Part shown: positions 26,397-35,690 of the stretch, piece by piece | Layout of the letters: every line of letters begins with the position of its first letter | Numbering within the stretch: the stretch's first letter is position 1 | Source of the DNA: CAWABB01 sp963780165 | GTDB lineage: Bacteria > Bacteroidota > Ignavibacteria > UBA10030 > UBA6906 | Direction of reading: 5' to 3' | Assembly (NCBI GenBank): GCA_963780165.1 | Contig: CAWABB010000001.1 | Coordinates: forward strand, 124,001 to 188,000 | Length of the DNA: 64,000 nucleotides | Position numbers and translations under genes: made by a program | The notes under the pieces: generated by a model | The model's input: only the letters and a program-made list of their open reading frames with translations | Told to the model about the DNA's origin: nothing | Databases searched by the model: none

Positions 26397-27801
26397 ATTC
26401 CGGAGTCCCGAGGGTCCGCTCCCAGCGCCGGATCTCCCGGTCTACTTCGGCGGGATGGGTGGAGCCTTCCGAGCGTTTCGCGCGGACAGACGCCAGCGGG
26501 TGGAGCAGCGTCAGCGCATCCTTTTCGAACAGCGGGCTGTGCGACCTGTACTCCTTCAACGAAAGCTCCTTCAGCCCCAGACCTTTTTCAGCGCACGTGC
26601 GCACGATCTCTCCCACCACAGCGTGCGCCTTCCGGAACGGCAGCCCTTTGCGCGCGAGGTAGTCGGCCAGATCGGTCGCGAGCATGGCGTCCTGTTTCAT
26701 CTCGTGAGCGAAGCGCTCCGGTCGGAATCGCGTCGAGCCCAGCATCGCCGCCGCGACCGTGAGCGATTCCTCCACCGTCCGCGCGGAATCGATGAGCGGC
26801 TCCTTGTCCTCCTGCATATCCCTGTTGTACGCAAGCGGAAGGCCCTTCATGACCGTCAGGAGTGCGACGAGGTTTCCGTAGACCCGTCCGCTCTTCCCGC
26901 GCACCAACTCGGCGGTGTCCGGGTTCCGCTTCTGAGGCATGATGCTGCTTCCCGTGGCGAACTCCTCGCCGATCACGGCGAACGCCCACTCGCTCGAGGA
27001 CCAGACAACGAGCTCTTCGCCCAGGCGGCTGAGGTGCATCATCGCGATGGCGCAGGCAGCCAGGAATTCGATCTGCACATCCCGATCGCTCACTGCGTCG
27101 ATGGAGTTCTCCACGATGCCGCTGAACCCGAGCGACCGGGCAACGCCGCGCCGGTCGATGGGGAATGTTGTGCCGGAGAGCGCGCCCGCGCCGAGCGGAG
27201 AGCGGTCGACCCGCGACAGGCAATCCTGGAACCGTTCCGCGTCGCGTTGCAGCATCGCAACGTAGGCCAGCAGGTGATGGGCGAAGAGAATCGGCTGAGC
27301 CCGCTGGAGATGTGTGTAGCCGGGGACGAGCGAACGACGGTGGCGCCCGGCCTGTTTCAGGAATGCCCGCTGGAGCTTCCGGATCGCCGCCCGGATGCCC
27401 GCGATGCGTCGCTTGAGGAAGAGGCGCTCGTCGAGCGCGACCTGATCGTTCCGGCTCCGCGCCGTGTGGAGCATGCCTGCGGCTTCCCCGATACGGGTCG
27501 AGAGAAGTGCTTCCACGGCCATGTGGACGTCGTCCACGGCCAATCTGTTCCCCCTGGGCGCAGACAGCGACAGGGGGGGGCCGCCGGAGGCCTCCACGTC
27601 ACGGGCGATCCTCTTCAACCCCGCCGCGATGCGCCTGGCGGCACGCGCGGGGATGATTCCTTTCCGTGCGAGCATAGCGGCATGCGCCATGGAACCCTCA
27701 AGGTCCTCACGGATCAGTTGGCGGTCGACCGGCAATGACGACGAGAAGGCCAGCGCCCCCGGATCAATCGGTTTCCGGAACCGCCCGCGTTCGCGGCTCA
27801 T
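26344..27801 (-). CDS. argH: Argininosuccinate lyase
   Basis: 485 residues. It splits argininosuccinate into arginine and fumarate, the last step of the pathway. The superfamily signature GSSIMPQKRNPDTAE with the catalytic Ser loop is clear, as are ARSRNDQVALDERLFLKR and GYTHLQRAQPILFAH. The last ~25 residues (RRPRRRARG end) are a basic tail past the usual C-terminus, encoded in the stretch that overlaps the GH97 gene. The ATG overlaps the argG stop by 4 bp. It is last in the arg operon, with no terminator visible before GH97. Confidence 0.96.
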   Translation of the reverse strand: MSRERGRFRKPIDPGALAFSSSLPVDRQLIREDLEGSMAHAAMLARKGIIPARAARRIAAGLKRIARDVEASGGPPLSLSAPRGNRLAVDDVHMAVEALLSTRIGEAAGMLHTARSRNDQVALDERLFLKRRIAGIRAAIRKLQRAFLKQAGRHRRSLVPGYTHLQRAQPILFAHHLLAYVAMLQRDAERFQDCLSRVDRSPLGAGALSGTTFPIDRRGVARSLGFSGIVENSIDAVSDRDVQIEFLAACAIAMMHLSRLGEELVVWSSSEWAFAVIGEEFATGSSIMPQKRNPDTAELVRGKSGRVYGNLVALLTVMKGLPLAYNRDMQEDKEPLIDSARTVEESLTVAAAMLGSTRFRPERFAHEMKQDAMLATDLADYLARKGLPFRKAHAVVGEIVRTCAEKGLGLKELSLKEYRSHSPLFEKDALTLLHPLASVRAKRSEGSTHPAEVDREIRRWERTLGTPESRAKDRTVRRPRRRARG

Positions 27802-29051
27802 CGCGCGTTCACCGGAACCGCGACATTGGTCGGGGACTTCATCTCCCTGGCGGCCGCCCGCTGCACCTCGCTGTACGTTTTCACCGGCAACGCGTAGATC
27901 CCGATGAATCCGGCGCTCGCCTTGTGGTCGAACGTATCCTGCGCCGTGTAGGTCGCAAGCTTCTCGTTGTAGAGCGAGAAGATCGACTTCCTCCCCTGCA
28001 CGCTGACATTCCCCTTGTAGAGCTTGAGGCGGACACTTCCGGTCACCGTCCGCTGCGTCTCCTCCACGAACGCATCGAGCGCACCACGCAGCGGAGAGAA
28101 CCAGAGACCGTTGTAGATGAGCGTCGCATATTCCGCCGCCAGCTGAGACTTCATGTGCATGACCGATTTCTCGAGCGTCAGCCGCTCAAGCTCGGTATGG
28201 GCGAAATGCAGGATGGTGGCCGCAGGGGCCTCGTAGACTTCGCGCGATTTGATCCCGACGAGACGGTTCTCGATCAGGTCCAGGCGGCCGATGCCGTGCG
28301 CACCCCCCAGATCGTTCAGGCTGCTGACCAGCGAGATGGGATCGAGCAGCCGGCCGTCGAGCGCCACGGGAATTCCCCGCTCGAACTCGATCTCGATGGT
28401 GGCAGGACTGTCTGGCGCCCGCTCCGGCGAGGCCGTAATCTGGTAGGCGTCCTCGGGAGCCTCCACCTCGGGGTCTTCCAGCACGCCGCATTCGATCGCG
28501 ACACCCCAGAGGTTTTCATCGATGGAATACGGGCTCTTGGCGGTCGCCGCCACCTGGATGCCGTTCGCCCGCGCGTACTCGATCTCCTCCTCCCGTGAAC
28601 GGAACTCCCATTCGCGCAGAGGAGCGAGGACGCGGAGGTCTGGCGCGAGGGCCGCCACGGAGACCTCGAACCGCACCTGGTCGTTCCCCTTCCCTGTGCA
28701 TCCGTGGGCCACCATGGCGGCCCCCTCCTGCCGGGCGATATCCACCAGAATTCGGGCGAGCAGCGGCCTCCCGATCGCCGTGGCCATCGGATAGGCGCGC
28801 TCGTACAGGGCTCCCGCCTTCAGGGCCGGGAAGACAAACTTCTCGAGGAACTCCTGACGGGCATCGACCACGAACGCCTTCGTGGCTCCTGTTGCCAGAG
28901 CTTTTTCCCGAACGCCGAGCAGCTCTTTCTTCTGGCCAAGGTCGCCCGTGGCAGTGATGATGTCGGCATTCCAGCGGTCCATCAACCACCGGACCATGAC
29001 GGAGGTGTCGAGACCGCCCGAGTACGCAACGACGATTTTGGGAGTAGCCAT
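27798..29051 (-). CDS. argG: Argininosuccinate synthase
   Basis: 417 residues. An ATP-dependent ligase joining citrulline and aspartate. The PP-loop AYSGGLDTSVMVRWL is at about residues 9-23, with ATGDLGQKKE after it. The HGCTGKGNDQVRFE and SIDENLWGVAIECG motifs are those of the ASS family. The start ATG overlaps the argR stop by 1 bp. Confidence 0.97.
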   Translation of the reverse strand: MATPKIVVAYSGGLDTSVMVRWLMDRWNADIITATGDLGQKKELLGVREKALATGATKAFVVDARQEFLEKFVFPALKAGALYERAYPMATAIGRPLLARILVDIARQEGAAMVAHGCTGKGNDQVRFEVSVAALAPDLRVLAPLREWEFRSREEEIEYARANGIQVAATAKSPYSIDENLWGVAIECGVLEDPEVEAPEDAYQITASPERAPDSPATIEIEFERGIPVALDGRLLDPISLVSSLNDLGGAHGIGRLDLIENRLVGIKSREVYEAPAATILHFAHTELERLTLEKSVMHMKSQLAAEYATLIYNGLWFSPLRGALDAFVEETQRTVTGSVRLKLYKGNVSVQGRKSIFSLYNEKLATYTAQDTFDHKASAGFIGIYALPVKTYSEVQRAAAREMKSPTNVAVPVNAR

Positions 29052-29500
29052 TAGCGCCCTTCGATCAATGTGTTTTTGAGGTATCCGAGAACTTCTGCAG
29101 TCTTCTTGACGCTCGAGGGAACGACGAGGAGGGTGTTGTCGCCGGCGACGGTGCCGATGATATCGGGGTGCGGCTTCACATCGATGAATTCGCCGACTGT
29201 GCCTGCGCAGCCGGGGAGGGTTTTCACGACGATCATGCTTTCGTTCGCCGCGATGGAGACCACCTCTGCGCCGACGATCGGGCGGAGCGCCTGCACCTCC
29301 GCGTCAGCCGGAAGCACATAGCGGATCCCTTCGCCCGACGAGACCTTGCCGACGCCGAGGTCCCGCATGTCGCGCGACAGCGTTGCCTGTGTAACGCGGA
29401 AGCCCCGTCGTCCCAGGTGGCGACGGAGCTCTTCCTGATTTCTGACGGGGACCGTGCTGATGATCTCCCGAATCGCGAACATGCGCCCCGGCTTGTTCAT
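29051..29500 (-). CDS. argR: Arginine repressor
   Basis: 149 residues. The N-terminal winged helix-turn-helix (RNQEELRRHLGRRGFRVTQ, then TLSRDMRDLG) reads ARG boxes. The C-terminal domain has the arginine-binding and hexamer motif GTVAGDNTLLVV. It sits inside the biosynthetic operon between argB and argG, and so should be autoregulated through the two ARG boxes found upstream of argC. Start overlaps argB by 4 bp. Confidence 0.96.
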   Translation of the reverse strand: MNKPGRMFAIREIISTVPVRNQEELRRHLGRRGFRVTQATLSRDMRDLGVGKVSSGEGIRYVLPADAEVQALRPIVGAEVVSIAANESMIVVKTLPGCAGTVGEFIDVKPHPDIIGTVAGDNTLLVVPSSVKKTAEVLGYLKNTLIEGR

Positions 29501-30369
29501 GCCGCACCCTTTCCGGGATCATGGACGATCTCCGTCCCCAGCCCCTCGCGCGTAAAGATCTCCAGCAGGATCGAGTGCGTCACCCGGCCGTCGATCATGT
29601 GGACTTTCGTGACTCCCGCGTCCAGTGCGCTGAACGCGGAGCGGATCTTCGGAAGCATCCCATTGCTGATCGCCCCCCCGGCAATCATGCCGGCTGCCGA
29701 GGCACGGGTCAGCGAGTGCACCAGTGCCCCGTCCGCAAGCACGCCCGGGACATCGCTCAGGTAGACAAGCTTCTCCGCGCGGAGAAATGCTGCAACGGCT
29801 GCCGCCGCGGTATCGGCGTTCACGTTATGCACGATGCCGTTGTCATCAACTCCGACGGGAGCAATCACGGGCATCGAGCCGTGGTCCGCGAGCAGATGAA
29901 GAAAGTCGGTGTTGACCGACACCACCTCGCCCACGAACCCCAGGTCCTCTCCGTCGGGCTGCAGGCGGCGCACCCGGAGGAGATCCGCATCGATCCCGCT
30001 GATCCCCACCGCCCCGCCACCGTGCTTATTGATCCGCCGGACGATATCCTTGTTGGTCTTCCCGCTCAGCACCATCTGCACAACGTCCATCATCGGTTCA
30101 TCGGTGTACCGATGGCCGCCGACGAACCGCGTCTGCAGGCCGAGCCGGTCGGCCGTATCCGTGATCTCCCTGCCGCCGCCATGCACGATGACGATGCGGA
30201 TGCCGATCTTCTTCAGGAGCGTCACGTCCTGCGCGAACGTCTCGCAGAGCGCCTCGTCGGTCATCGCCGCTCCGCCGTACTTCACGACGAATGTCGCGCC
30301 CTCGTACTGCTGGATATACGGCAGCGCCTCGATCAGGATGCCTGTCTTCTCGCCGTGCGTCACACTCAT
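29497..30369 (-). CDS. argB: Acetylglutamate kinase
   Basis: 290 residues. It phosphorylates N-acetylglutamate. The glycine motifs VVKYGGAAM (about residues 27-35) and IVHGGGREI (about 62-70) bind ATP phosphates. The GISGIDADLLRV and VNADTAAAAVAAFLRAEKL segments form the substrate and nucleotide pockets. No N-terminal arginine-sensing helix extension is obvious, so feedback inhibition cannot be assumed. It lies 22 bp after argJ. Confidence 0.96.
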   Translation of the reverse strand: MSVTHGEKTGILIEALPYIQQYEGATFVVKYGGAAMTDEALCETFAQDVTLLKKIGIRIVIVHGGGREITDTADRLGLQTRFVGGHRYTDEPMMDVVQMVLSGKTNKDIVRRINKHGGGAVGISGIDADLLRVRRLQPDGEDLGFVGEVVSVNTDFLHLLADHGSMPVIAPVGVDDNGIVHNVNADTAAAAVAAFLRAEKLVYLSDVPGVLADGALVHSLTRASAAGMIAGGAISNGMLPKIRSAFSALDAGVTKVHMIDGRVTHSILLEIFTREGLGTEIVHDPGKGAA

Positions 30370-30391
30370 CGGTCCGGTCTCCGTGTCCGCC

Positions 30392-31639
30392 TCATGTTCG
30401 ATAGTTGGCGTTGATGGCGACGTATTCCTTGGACAGATCGCAGGTCCAGAACGACGCCGCAGCCGATCCCTGATGCAGCCCGATCGTAATCGTGATCTCG
30501 CGCCGGCTCAGGATTTCCTTCGCGCGCTCTTCCGAAAAATCGATCTGGTAATTCTTCCGGAGCACCGCAAGGTCGCCGAAGTGGATCTCCACCGCCGCAG
30601 GGTCAAACTCGACCCCCGAATACCCCAGCGCCGCGAGGATCCGCCCCCAGTTGGCATCCTCGCCGTGCAGCGCCGTCTTGACGAGCGCCGAGTTCGCCAC
30701 CGCACGCGCTGCCTGGACGGCCGTCCGCTCATCGGCCGCGCCCTGCACGTTGATCTCGATGAACTTCGTGGCGCCTTCCCCGTCCACGACGATCATCTTG
30801 GAAAGCTTCACCAGCACGTGCTCGAGCGCCTCCCTGAATGCGGAGTATCCCTCGTCGGTCGACGTCGTCAGCGGTGCATTCCCGGCCTGACCGTTGGCCT
30901 GCAGCGTGACCATGTCGTTGGTGCTCGTCTCGCCATCGACGGAGATGCGGTTGAACGACCGGTCGACCACCTCCCGGAGCGTGCGATCGAGCAGCTCCGG
31001 ACCGACGGCGGCATCCGTGGTCACAAACGCAAGCATGGTCGCCATGTTCGGTGCGATCATGCCTGACCCTTTCGCCATGCCGCCGATCACGACGGGAACC
31101 CCTGCGACCGTCGTTCGGACGGCGATCTCCTTGGTGAACGTGTCCGTTGTGCGGATCGCCTCCGCGGCATCCGTCCCCCCGTCGGCGCTCAGCGCGAGGA
31201 CCGCCGTCCGGATGCCCGCACAGACTTTATCGATCGGCAGATATTGCCCGATCACGCCGGTCGAAGAAACGAGGACCTCGCCCGGATGCAGGCCGAGCGC
31301 CTCGCCTGCCGTCAGCACCATCAGGCGGGCATCGGCCATGCCCCGCTCGCCCGTACAGGCGTTGGCGTTCCCGCTGTTGACCACAACTGCCCGCGTCATC
31401 CGCGAACGCTCCAGATTCTCCTTCGTCACAACGAGGGGAGCCGCAACGACGCGGTTGGTCGTAAACGTGGCGGCCGTGGTCGCCGGGACAGCACTCACGA
31501 GCAGCGCCAGATCCTTCTTGGCCTTCTTGACGCCGCAATGGATGCCGGCCGACAGAAATCCGCGTGGCGCGGTGATGCCTCCGCTGACTTCTGTACACCG
31601 GGACGCACTGGCAATTTCCGTGGATTGAAATGCGCTCAT
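30392..31639 (-). CDS. argJ: Bifunctional ornithine acetyltransferase / N-acetylglutamate synthase
   Basis: 415 residues from the ATG at 31639, which overlaps argC by 4 bp. A longer open frame extends into argC but is not ArgJ-like. The protein recycles acetyl groups from N-acetylornithine to glutamate. The autocleavage site KGSGMIAPNMATMLAF places the nucleophile Thr at residue 201, splitting the precursor into alpha and beta chains. N-terminal GGITAPRGFLSAGIHCGVK and C-terminal WTCDLSKEYVAINANYRT fit the family. Its presence explains why argE/argA need not be nearby. Confidence 0.96.
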   Translation of the reverse strand: MSAFQSTEIASASRCTEVSGGITAPRGFLSAGIHCGVKKAKKDLALLVSAVPATTAATFTTNRVVAAPLVVTKENLERSRMTRAVVVNSGNANACTGERGMADARLMVLTAGEALGLHPGEVLVSSTGVIGQYLPIDKVCAGIRTAVLALSADGGTDAAEAIRTTDTFTKEIAVRTTVAGVPVVIGGMAKGSGMIAPNMATMLAFVTTDAAVGPELLDRTLREVVDRSFNRISVDGETSTNDMVTLQANGQAGNAPLTTSTDEGYSAFREALEHVLVKLSKMIVVDGEGATKFIEINVQGAADERTAVQAARAVANSALVKTALHGEDANWGRILAALGYSGVEFDPAAVEIHFGDLAVLRKNYQIDFSEERAKEILSRREITITIGLHQGSAAASFWTCDLSKEYVAINANYRT

Positions 31640-32670
31640 AAGAGTCCTGTCACCTCCGGAACACCGAGGAGAATATTCATATTTTGAATGGCCTGGCCGG
31701 CGGCCCCCTTGACCAGGTTGTCGATTGCCGAAATGGCGATCAGCTGTCCCGACCCCGGGTCCGCCGTCACAGAAATATCGCAGAAGTTCGTGTGCGTGAC
31801 GTGCGTGAGCTCGGGAACGCTTTGGCGCATCCGAACAAACGGCTCCCCCCTGTAGGCCGAGCGGTACAGCTCCATGACGTCGCCGGTCGATACGGATCCG
31901 GTCAGCCGGGCGTGGACCGTGCAGTAGATCCCGCGGGTCACCGGAATGATCTGGGGAACGAATGAGAGGGAGACGCGCGTCTTCGCGACGCGCCCGAGCA
32001 TTGTTTCGATTTCCGGAAGGTGCTGGTGGTTCCCGAGCCGGTAGGCGCGGACATTCTCGTTCATCTCGCTGAAGCTCAGCGCTTCGTCGCTGCTCCGTCC
32101 CGCGCCGGAGACGCCCGAGAGCGCGGTGACGACAATCCCCTCCGGGGCAACGATGCCCGAGCGAAGTGCGGGGGCGAGGGCCAGGATGGCCGCCGTCGGA
32201 TAGCACCCCGGATTCGACACAACTGAGGCGCCCTGCAGAGTTTCGCGGAAGAGTTCGGGAAGGCCGTACGGAACCGTCCCGAGCATCGCGGGTAGAGCGT
32301 GCTCCTTCTTATAGAAGGTCCGGAACAGGTCGCCGTTCGGCAGCCGGAAGTCTCCGCCCAGGTCGATGACGATCGGAACGCGCTTCAGGAGTTCCTGCAT
32401 CATCGCCATGGATTCTCCGGACGGGAGCGTCAGGAAGGCGACGCGCACGCCCTCGAGCCGCGCGAGGTCCAGGGACTCGAACGCGAGCGACGTCAGTGAC
32501 TCGAGGCCCCGGTGCACGGAAGCGACCGGTTCGCCGGTGCGGGACCGGGCGAGCGCCCGCGTGACCTTCACATCCGGCCGTGAGCGCAGCAGGCGCAGCA
32601 GCTCGCCCCCGGCATAGCCGGAGGCCCCCACCACGCCGACGGACACCGGGGTATGTTCGGGCAGATTCAT
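31636..32670 (-). CDS. argC: N-acetyl-gamma-glutamyl-phosphate reductase
   Basis: 344 residues. It reduces acetylglutamyl phosphate to the semialdehyde with NADPH. The Rossmann motif GVVGASGYAGGELLRLL is at about residues 12-28, and the catalytic Cys lies in VSNPGCYPTA. It is the first gene of argC-J-B-R-G-H. The ATG is only 2 bp from the proximal ARG box, so the mRNA may be leaderless or the true start may be slightly downstream. No Shine-Dalgarno sequence is visible. Confidence 0.95.
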   Translation of the reverse strand: MNLPEHTPVSVGVVGASGYAGGELLRLLRSRPDVKVTRALARSRTGEPVASVHRGLESLTSLAFESLDLARLEGVRVAFLTLPSGESMAMMQELLKRVPIVIDLGGDFRLPNGDLFRTFYKKEHALPAMLGTVPYGLPELFRETLQGASVVSNPGCYPTAAILALAPALRSGIVAPEGIVVTALSGVSGAGRSSDEALSFSEMNENVRAYRLGNHQHLPEIETMLGRVAKTRVSLSFVPQIIPVTRGIYCTVHARLTGSVSTGDVMELYRSAYRGEPFVRMRQSVPELTHVTHTNFCDISVTADPGSGQLIAISAIDNLVKGAAGQAIQNMNILLGVPEVTGLL

Positions 32671-32672
32671 GT

Positions 32673-32706
32673 TGCATGAATATACAGGATTGTGTATTAT
32701 TATGCA
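32673..32706. promoter_or_regulatory. Two tandem ARG boxes (ArgR operator) between argC and argD
   Basis: TGCATGAATATACA (32673-32686) and TGTATTATTATGCA (32693-32706) both fit TGnATnnnnATnCA, the core of the ArgR consensus. They are 20 bp apart start to start, close to the roughly two-turn spacing of ArgR hexamer sites. They occupy most of the 68-bp argC/argD divergent interval, so ArgR should repress both directions. Confidence 0.8.
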
Positions 32707-32738
32707 AGTCTTACCCGCACAAAAAAACGGAGTCCAGG

Positions 32739-33920
32739 ATGGACGTATCCGGCCGCGACGCGACGCTGTTCATGCACACGTACAAGAGGCTTCCGCTCGA
32801 GATCGTTCGCGGGGAGGGGCCGTGGCTGATCGCGCGGGACGGGTTCCGGTACCTCGACATGTTCGGAGGGATCGCCGTCAATGCTCTCGGCCATGCGCAC
32901 CCCGCCGTGCTCCGGGCCATCACGGAGCAGGCGGGCCGCTACATCCACCTGTCCAACTACTTTCACCAGGAGCCGCAACAGTGGCTGGCCGACGCACTCC
33001 TATGCGCGTCCGGATACGACCGCGTCTTCTTCGCGAACAGCGGGACCGAGGCCATCGAAGGCGCCCTCAAGATCGCCCGCCGGTGGGGCGCATCACGCAG
33101 CCGGCATGAGCTTGTCGCGCTGTCCGGCGCCTTCCACGGCCGAACCATGGGCGCTCTTTCGATCATGGACCGCGACAAGTACCGGAACGGGTTCGCCCCG
33201 TTTCTCCCCCACTGTCGCGTCTGTGAGTTTGGGTCGATCGACGCGCTGCAGGAAACGGTGGGCGCCGAGACAGCGGCGGTCGCGCTCGAGTATATCCAGG
33301 GCGAAGGGGGCATCCGCCCGGTCAGCCGGGCCTTCGCGCAAGCCCTGGACGACCTGCGCGAGCGGTTCGGATTCCTCATCATCGCCGACGAGATCCAATC
33401 CGGTTTGGGGAGGACCGGCACGTTCTTCGGCTTCGAACACTTCGGCGCCTCGCCCGACGTCGTCACGCTCGCAAAGCCACTGGGCGGCGGTCTGCCGCTC
33501 GGAGCCATCCTCGCGAAGGGGGACGCAGCGACGGTGCTGGAGCCCGGGACACACGGCACGACCTTCGGGGGCAATCCGGTCGCCTGCGCGGCCGGCGCTG
33601 CGGTCCTGAGGGAGATCACGGAGGGCGGCGTCATGCGCCGCTGTGCCGACGTCGGCCGCTCGCTCAAGTCCAGGCTCGAAGGCCTTCAGCGGGAATTCCC
33701 GGACCTCGTCCGGGAAGTACGCGGCTTCGGGCTCATGCTCGGCATGGAACTAACGGTCCCGGGCGACCCGATCGTCTCCGCGATGCAGGGCAAAGGCGTC
33801 CTGATCAACTGCACCGACTCCACAGTCCTGCGGTTCGTTCCCCCGTTGATCATCGACGACGAGCACGTGGAAGCCACCTGCGCGGCCCTGAGGGAATGCC
33901 TGGCCGACCTCCGCGCATAG
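32739..33920 (+). CDS. argD: Acetylornithine aminotransferase
   Basis: 393 residues from the ATG at 32739. The open frame extends back to 32580 across the ARG boxes, but homology starts at FMHTYKRLPLEIVRGEG. PLP-dependent class III transaminase: FANSGTEAIEGALKIAR, FHGRTMGALS, IADEIQSGLGRTG and the Schiff-base Lys in VVTLAKPLGGG. It makes N-acetylornithine from the semialdehyde. It is transcribed divergently from argC under the same operator. argF, argA and carbamoyl-phosphate synthase genes are not in the window. Confidence 0.94.
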   Translation: MDVSGRDATLFMHTYKRLPLEIVRGEGPWLIARDGFRYLDMFGGIAVNALGHAHPAVLRAITEQAGRYIHLSNYFHQEPQQWLADALLCASGYDRVFFANSGTEAIEGALKIARRWGASRSRHELVALSGAFHGRTMGALSIMDRDKYRNGFAPFLPHCRVCEFGSIDALQETVGAETAAVALEYIQGEGGIRPVSRAFAQALDDLRERFGFLIIADEIQSGLGRTGTFFGFEHFGASPDVVTLAKPLGGGLPLGAILAKGDAATVLEPGTHGTTFGGNPVACAAGAAVLREITEGGVMRRCADVGRSLKSRLEGLQREFPDLVREVRGFGLMLGMELTVPGDPIVSAMQGKGVLINCTDSTVLRFVPPLIIDDEHVEATCAALRECLADLRA

Positions 33921-33953
33921 GTGCCGGAGGCCCGACCCGCCAGAGATCATCCG

Positions 33954-33981
33954 GTGCGTGAGCGTCACGCTCTCGACGCAC
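33954..33981 (+). terminator. Stem-loop after argD
   Basis: GTGCGT (33954-33959) pairs with ACGCAC (33976-33981), and inner GAGCG pairs with CGCTC around TCA. A 3-nt bulge (TCG) separates the two stems. No U-tract follows. A second perfect 8-bp stem (GGCAGATG 34051-34058 with CATCTGCC 34071-34078) lies further on. Termination is inferred from position only. Apart from these stems I see nothing in 33921-34171. Confidence 0.35.
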
Positions 33982-34171
33982 ACCCCCTCCACGCGCACAC
34001 GCCGGCGGCGGCCTCTCAATGACGCTCGCGCGGTCGCATGCGGCACCGCGGGCAGATGCAGGAGACATGTCATCTGCCGGGGCCATCCCCCCCCACTGCC
34101 CATCTCCGTCCTTGCAGCTGCGATCGTGTCTCCCTATCTTCGTGACGTCCACAACGTGATCGGCATATCCC

Positions 34172-35632
34172 ATGGCCTTGCCGCCTCCGCTTCGCCCGCA
34201 GACGCAACTTCTCAGCCCTTCGCTCGTCGGCAGTATCATCGATGAGGCTCTGGAGGTCCTCTCCACGATCGGCGTTCTCGTCGAACACCCGGAAGCAAAA
34301 GGCATCCTGCTCGGAGGGGGGGCTACCGAAGGCCCTGGCGACCGCGTTCTTCTTCCGCGCGCCCTCGTCGAGCGTTCACTCGGCTCGGCACCGCGCCGTA
34401 TCGTGCTGTGGGATGTGCCTGGCGGGCAATCGTTTCACGTCGGCGGAAACGACGTCCACTTCGATCCCGGATCGGCCGCACTTCATATCTTCGACCACAG
34501 CACGCAGTCGCAACGAGAAGCTGTCACCGCAGACCTGGTGGAATTCCACAGCCTCATCCAGCGGCTCGAGCATTTTCACTTCCAGAGCACCGGGCTGGTC
34601 AGCAGCGACGTGCCGCGCGAAGTTGCCGACTGCTACCGGATGTTCATCGCGTTTCAGCACTGCGGCAAGCCGATCGTCACGGGGACATTCGTGCAGGCGG
34701 GGTTCAGGCCCATGCTGGAGATGCTTACCCTGCTCCGCGTAAGCTCTCATGACCTCCGCGCGCGCCCGCTGGCAATCTTCGATGCATGTCCGTCGCCTCC
34801 CCTGAAGTGGAGCCCGCTGACCACGCAGAGCGTGCTCGATTGCGCACGCGCCGGAATCCCGTCCGAATTCGTCGCCATGCCGCTGACAGGTGCGACGTCC
34901 CCGGTGACAATCACCGGGGCGCTCGTCCAGCATGTCGCGGAGAATTTCTCTGGCATCGCGATCGCCCAGTCTTGCTCGCCCGGCGCGCCGGTCATCTTCG
35001 GCGGCTCGCCGGCTTCATTCGACCATCGCAAAGGGACTCCTCCGATGGGCGCCATGGAGACGATGATGATCGACATGGCGTACACCCAGATCGCACGATC
35101 GATCGGCCTTCCGACGCATGCCTACATGGGCCTCAGCGACGCCAAGTGCGTTGACGCCCAGGCGGGGCTGGAGACAGGCATGGGGGCTGTGCTTGCCGCG
35201 CTCGCGGGAATCAATGTTGTCTCCGGCGGCGGCATGATGGCATACGAAAACTGTATCAGCCTTGAGAAACTGGTGGTCGACCACGAAATCGTCCGCATGG
35301 CATACCGGCTTCTGGAGGGTATTTCCCAGCGCGAGGAGGTCATGGCGCTCGACCTCTTCCGGGACATGCTTCGCGGGGAGGATTTCATGGGCCACCCGCA
35401 CACCGTGAAGTGGCTCAGGCAGGACCACTGGTATCCCAGGGTTATCGATCGCGGCAGGCCCGAGGAGTGGGCGTCGGAAGGAAAGCCGACGCTGGCCGAC
35501 AGGGCGGCGGCAGAGCGGGCGCGCCTGAGCGCATCCGGCACGAGCTACGGGCTGGAAGCGCCCGTACTGCATGAGCTTCGAAAGATCATGCTGTCCCACG
35601 GCAGGCCGTACGGGTTGCAGCTCTCCTCCTGA
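34172..35632 (+). CDS. MttB-family (trimethylamine methyltransferase-like) corrinoid methyltransferase
   Basis: 486 residues, continuous without an in-frame UAG, so not a pyrrolysine enzyme. It would belong to the non-Pyl MttB superfamily, whose characterised members demethylate glycine betaine and other quaternary amines or transfer methyl groups to a corrinoid protein. Recognisable segments are IIDEALEVLSTIGVLVEHPEAK, PLTGATSPVTITGAL and GLETGMGAVLAALAGIN. The position usually held by pyrrolysine falls in ordinary codons. No corrinoid-binding protein, reactivase or transporter is adjacent, so the partner and substrate remain open. It is followed 58 bp later by an FmdB gene. Confidence 0.85.
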   Translation: MALPPPLRPQTQLLSPSLVGSIIDEALEVLSTIGVLVEHPEAKGILLGGGATEGPGDRVLLPRALVERSLGSAPRRIVLWDVPGGQSFHVGGNDVHFDPGSAALHIFDHSTQSQREAVTADLVEFHSLIQRLEHFHFQSTGLVSSDVPREVADCYRMFIAFQHCGKPIVTGTFVQAGFRPMLEMLTLLRVSSHDLRARPLAIFDACPSPPLKWSPLTTQSVLDCARAGIPSEFVAMPLTGATSPVTITGALVQHVAENFSGIAIAQSCSPGAPVIFGGSPASFDHRKGTPPMGAMETMMIDMAYTQIARSIGLPTHAYMGLSDAKCVDAQAGLETGMGAVLAALAGINVVSGGGMMAYENCISLEKLVVDHEIVRMAYRLLEGISQREEVMALDLFRDMLRGEDFMGHPHTVKWLRQDHWYPRVIDRGRPEEWASEGKPTLADRAAAERARLSASGTSYGLEAPVLHELRKIMLSHGRPYGLQLSS

Positions 35633-35690
35633 CCCCAAGCAGCCCGCGTCAGCATCATATACAGAAGAACGGTCAAAAAACGGGGAATCT

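Noticed and set aside
26275..27738. A 487-codon plus-strand open frame across argH
   Set aside because: Antisense to a clear argininosuccinate lyase; Arg/Gly/His-rich translation without domains.
33921..34171. Possible small RNA or tRNA in the argD-mttB gap
   Set aside because: Two hairpins exist, but no cloverleaf, CCA end, promoter or T-tract is present; I keep only the first stem as a weak terminator call.
34172..35632. Pyrrolysine-encoding trimethylamine methyltransferase
   Set aside because: The frame is continuous with no in-frame UAG, and no pyl genes or corrinoid protein are nearby; it is the non-Pyl MttB type.
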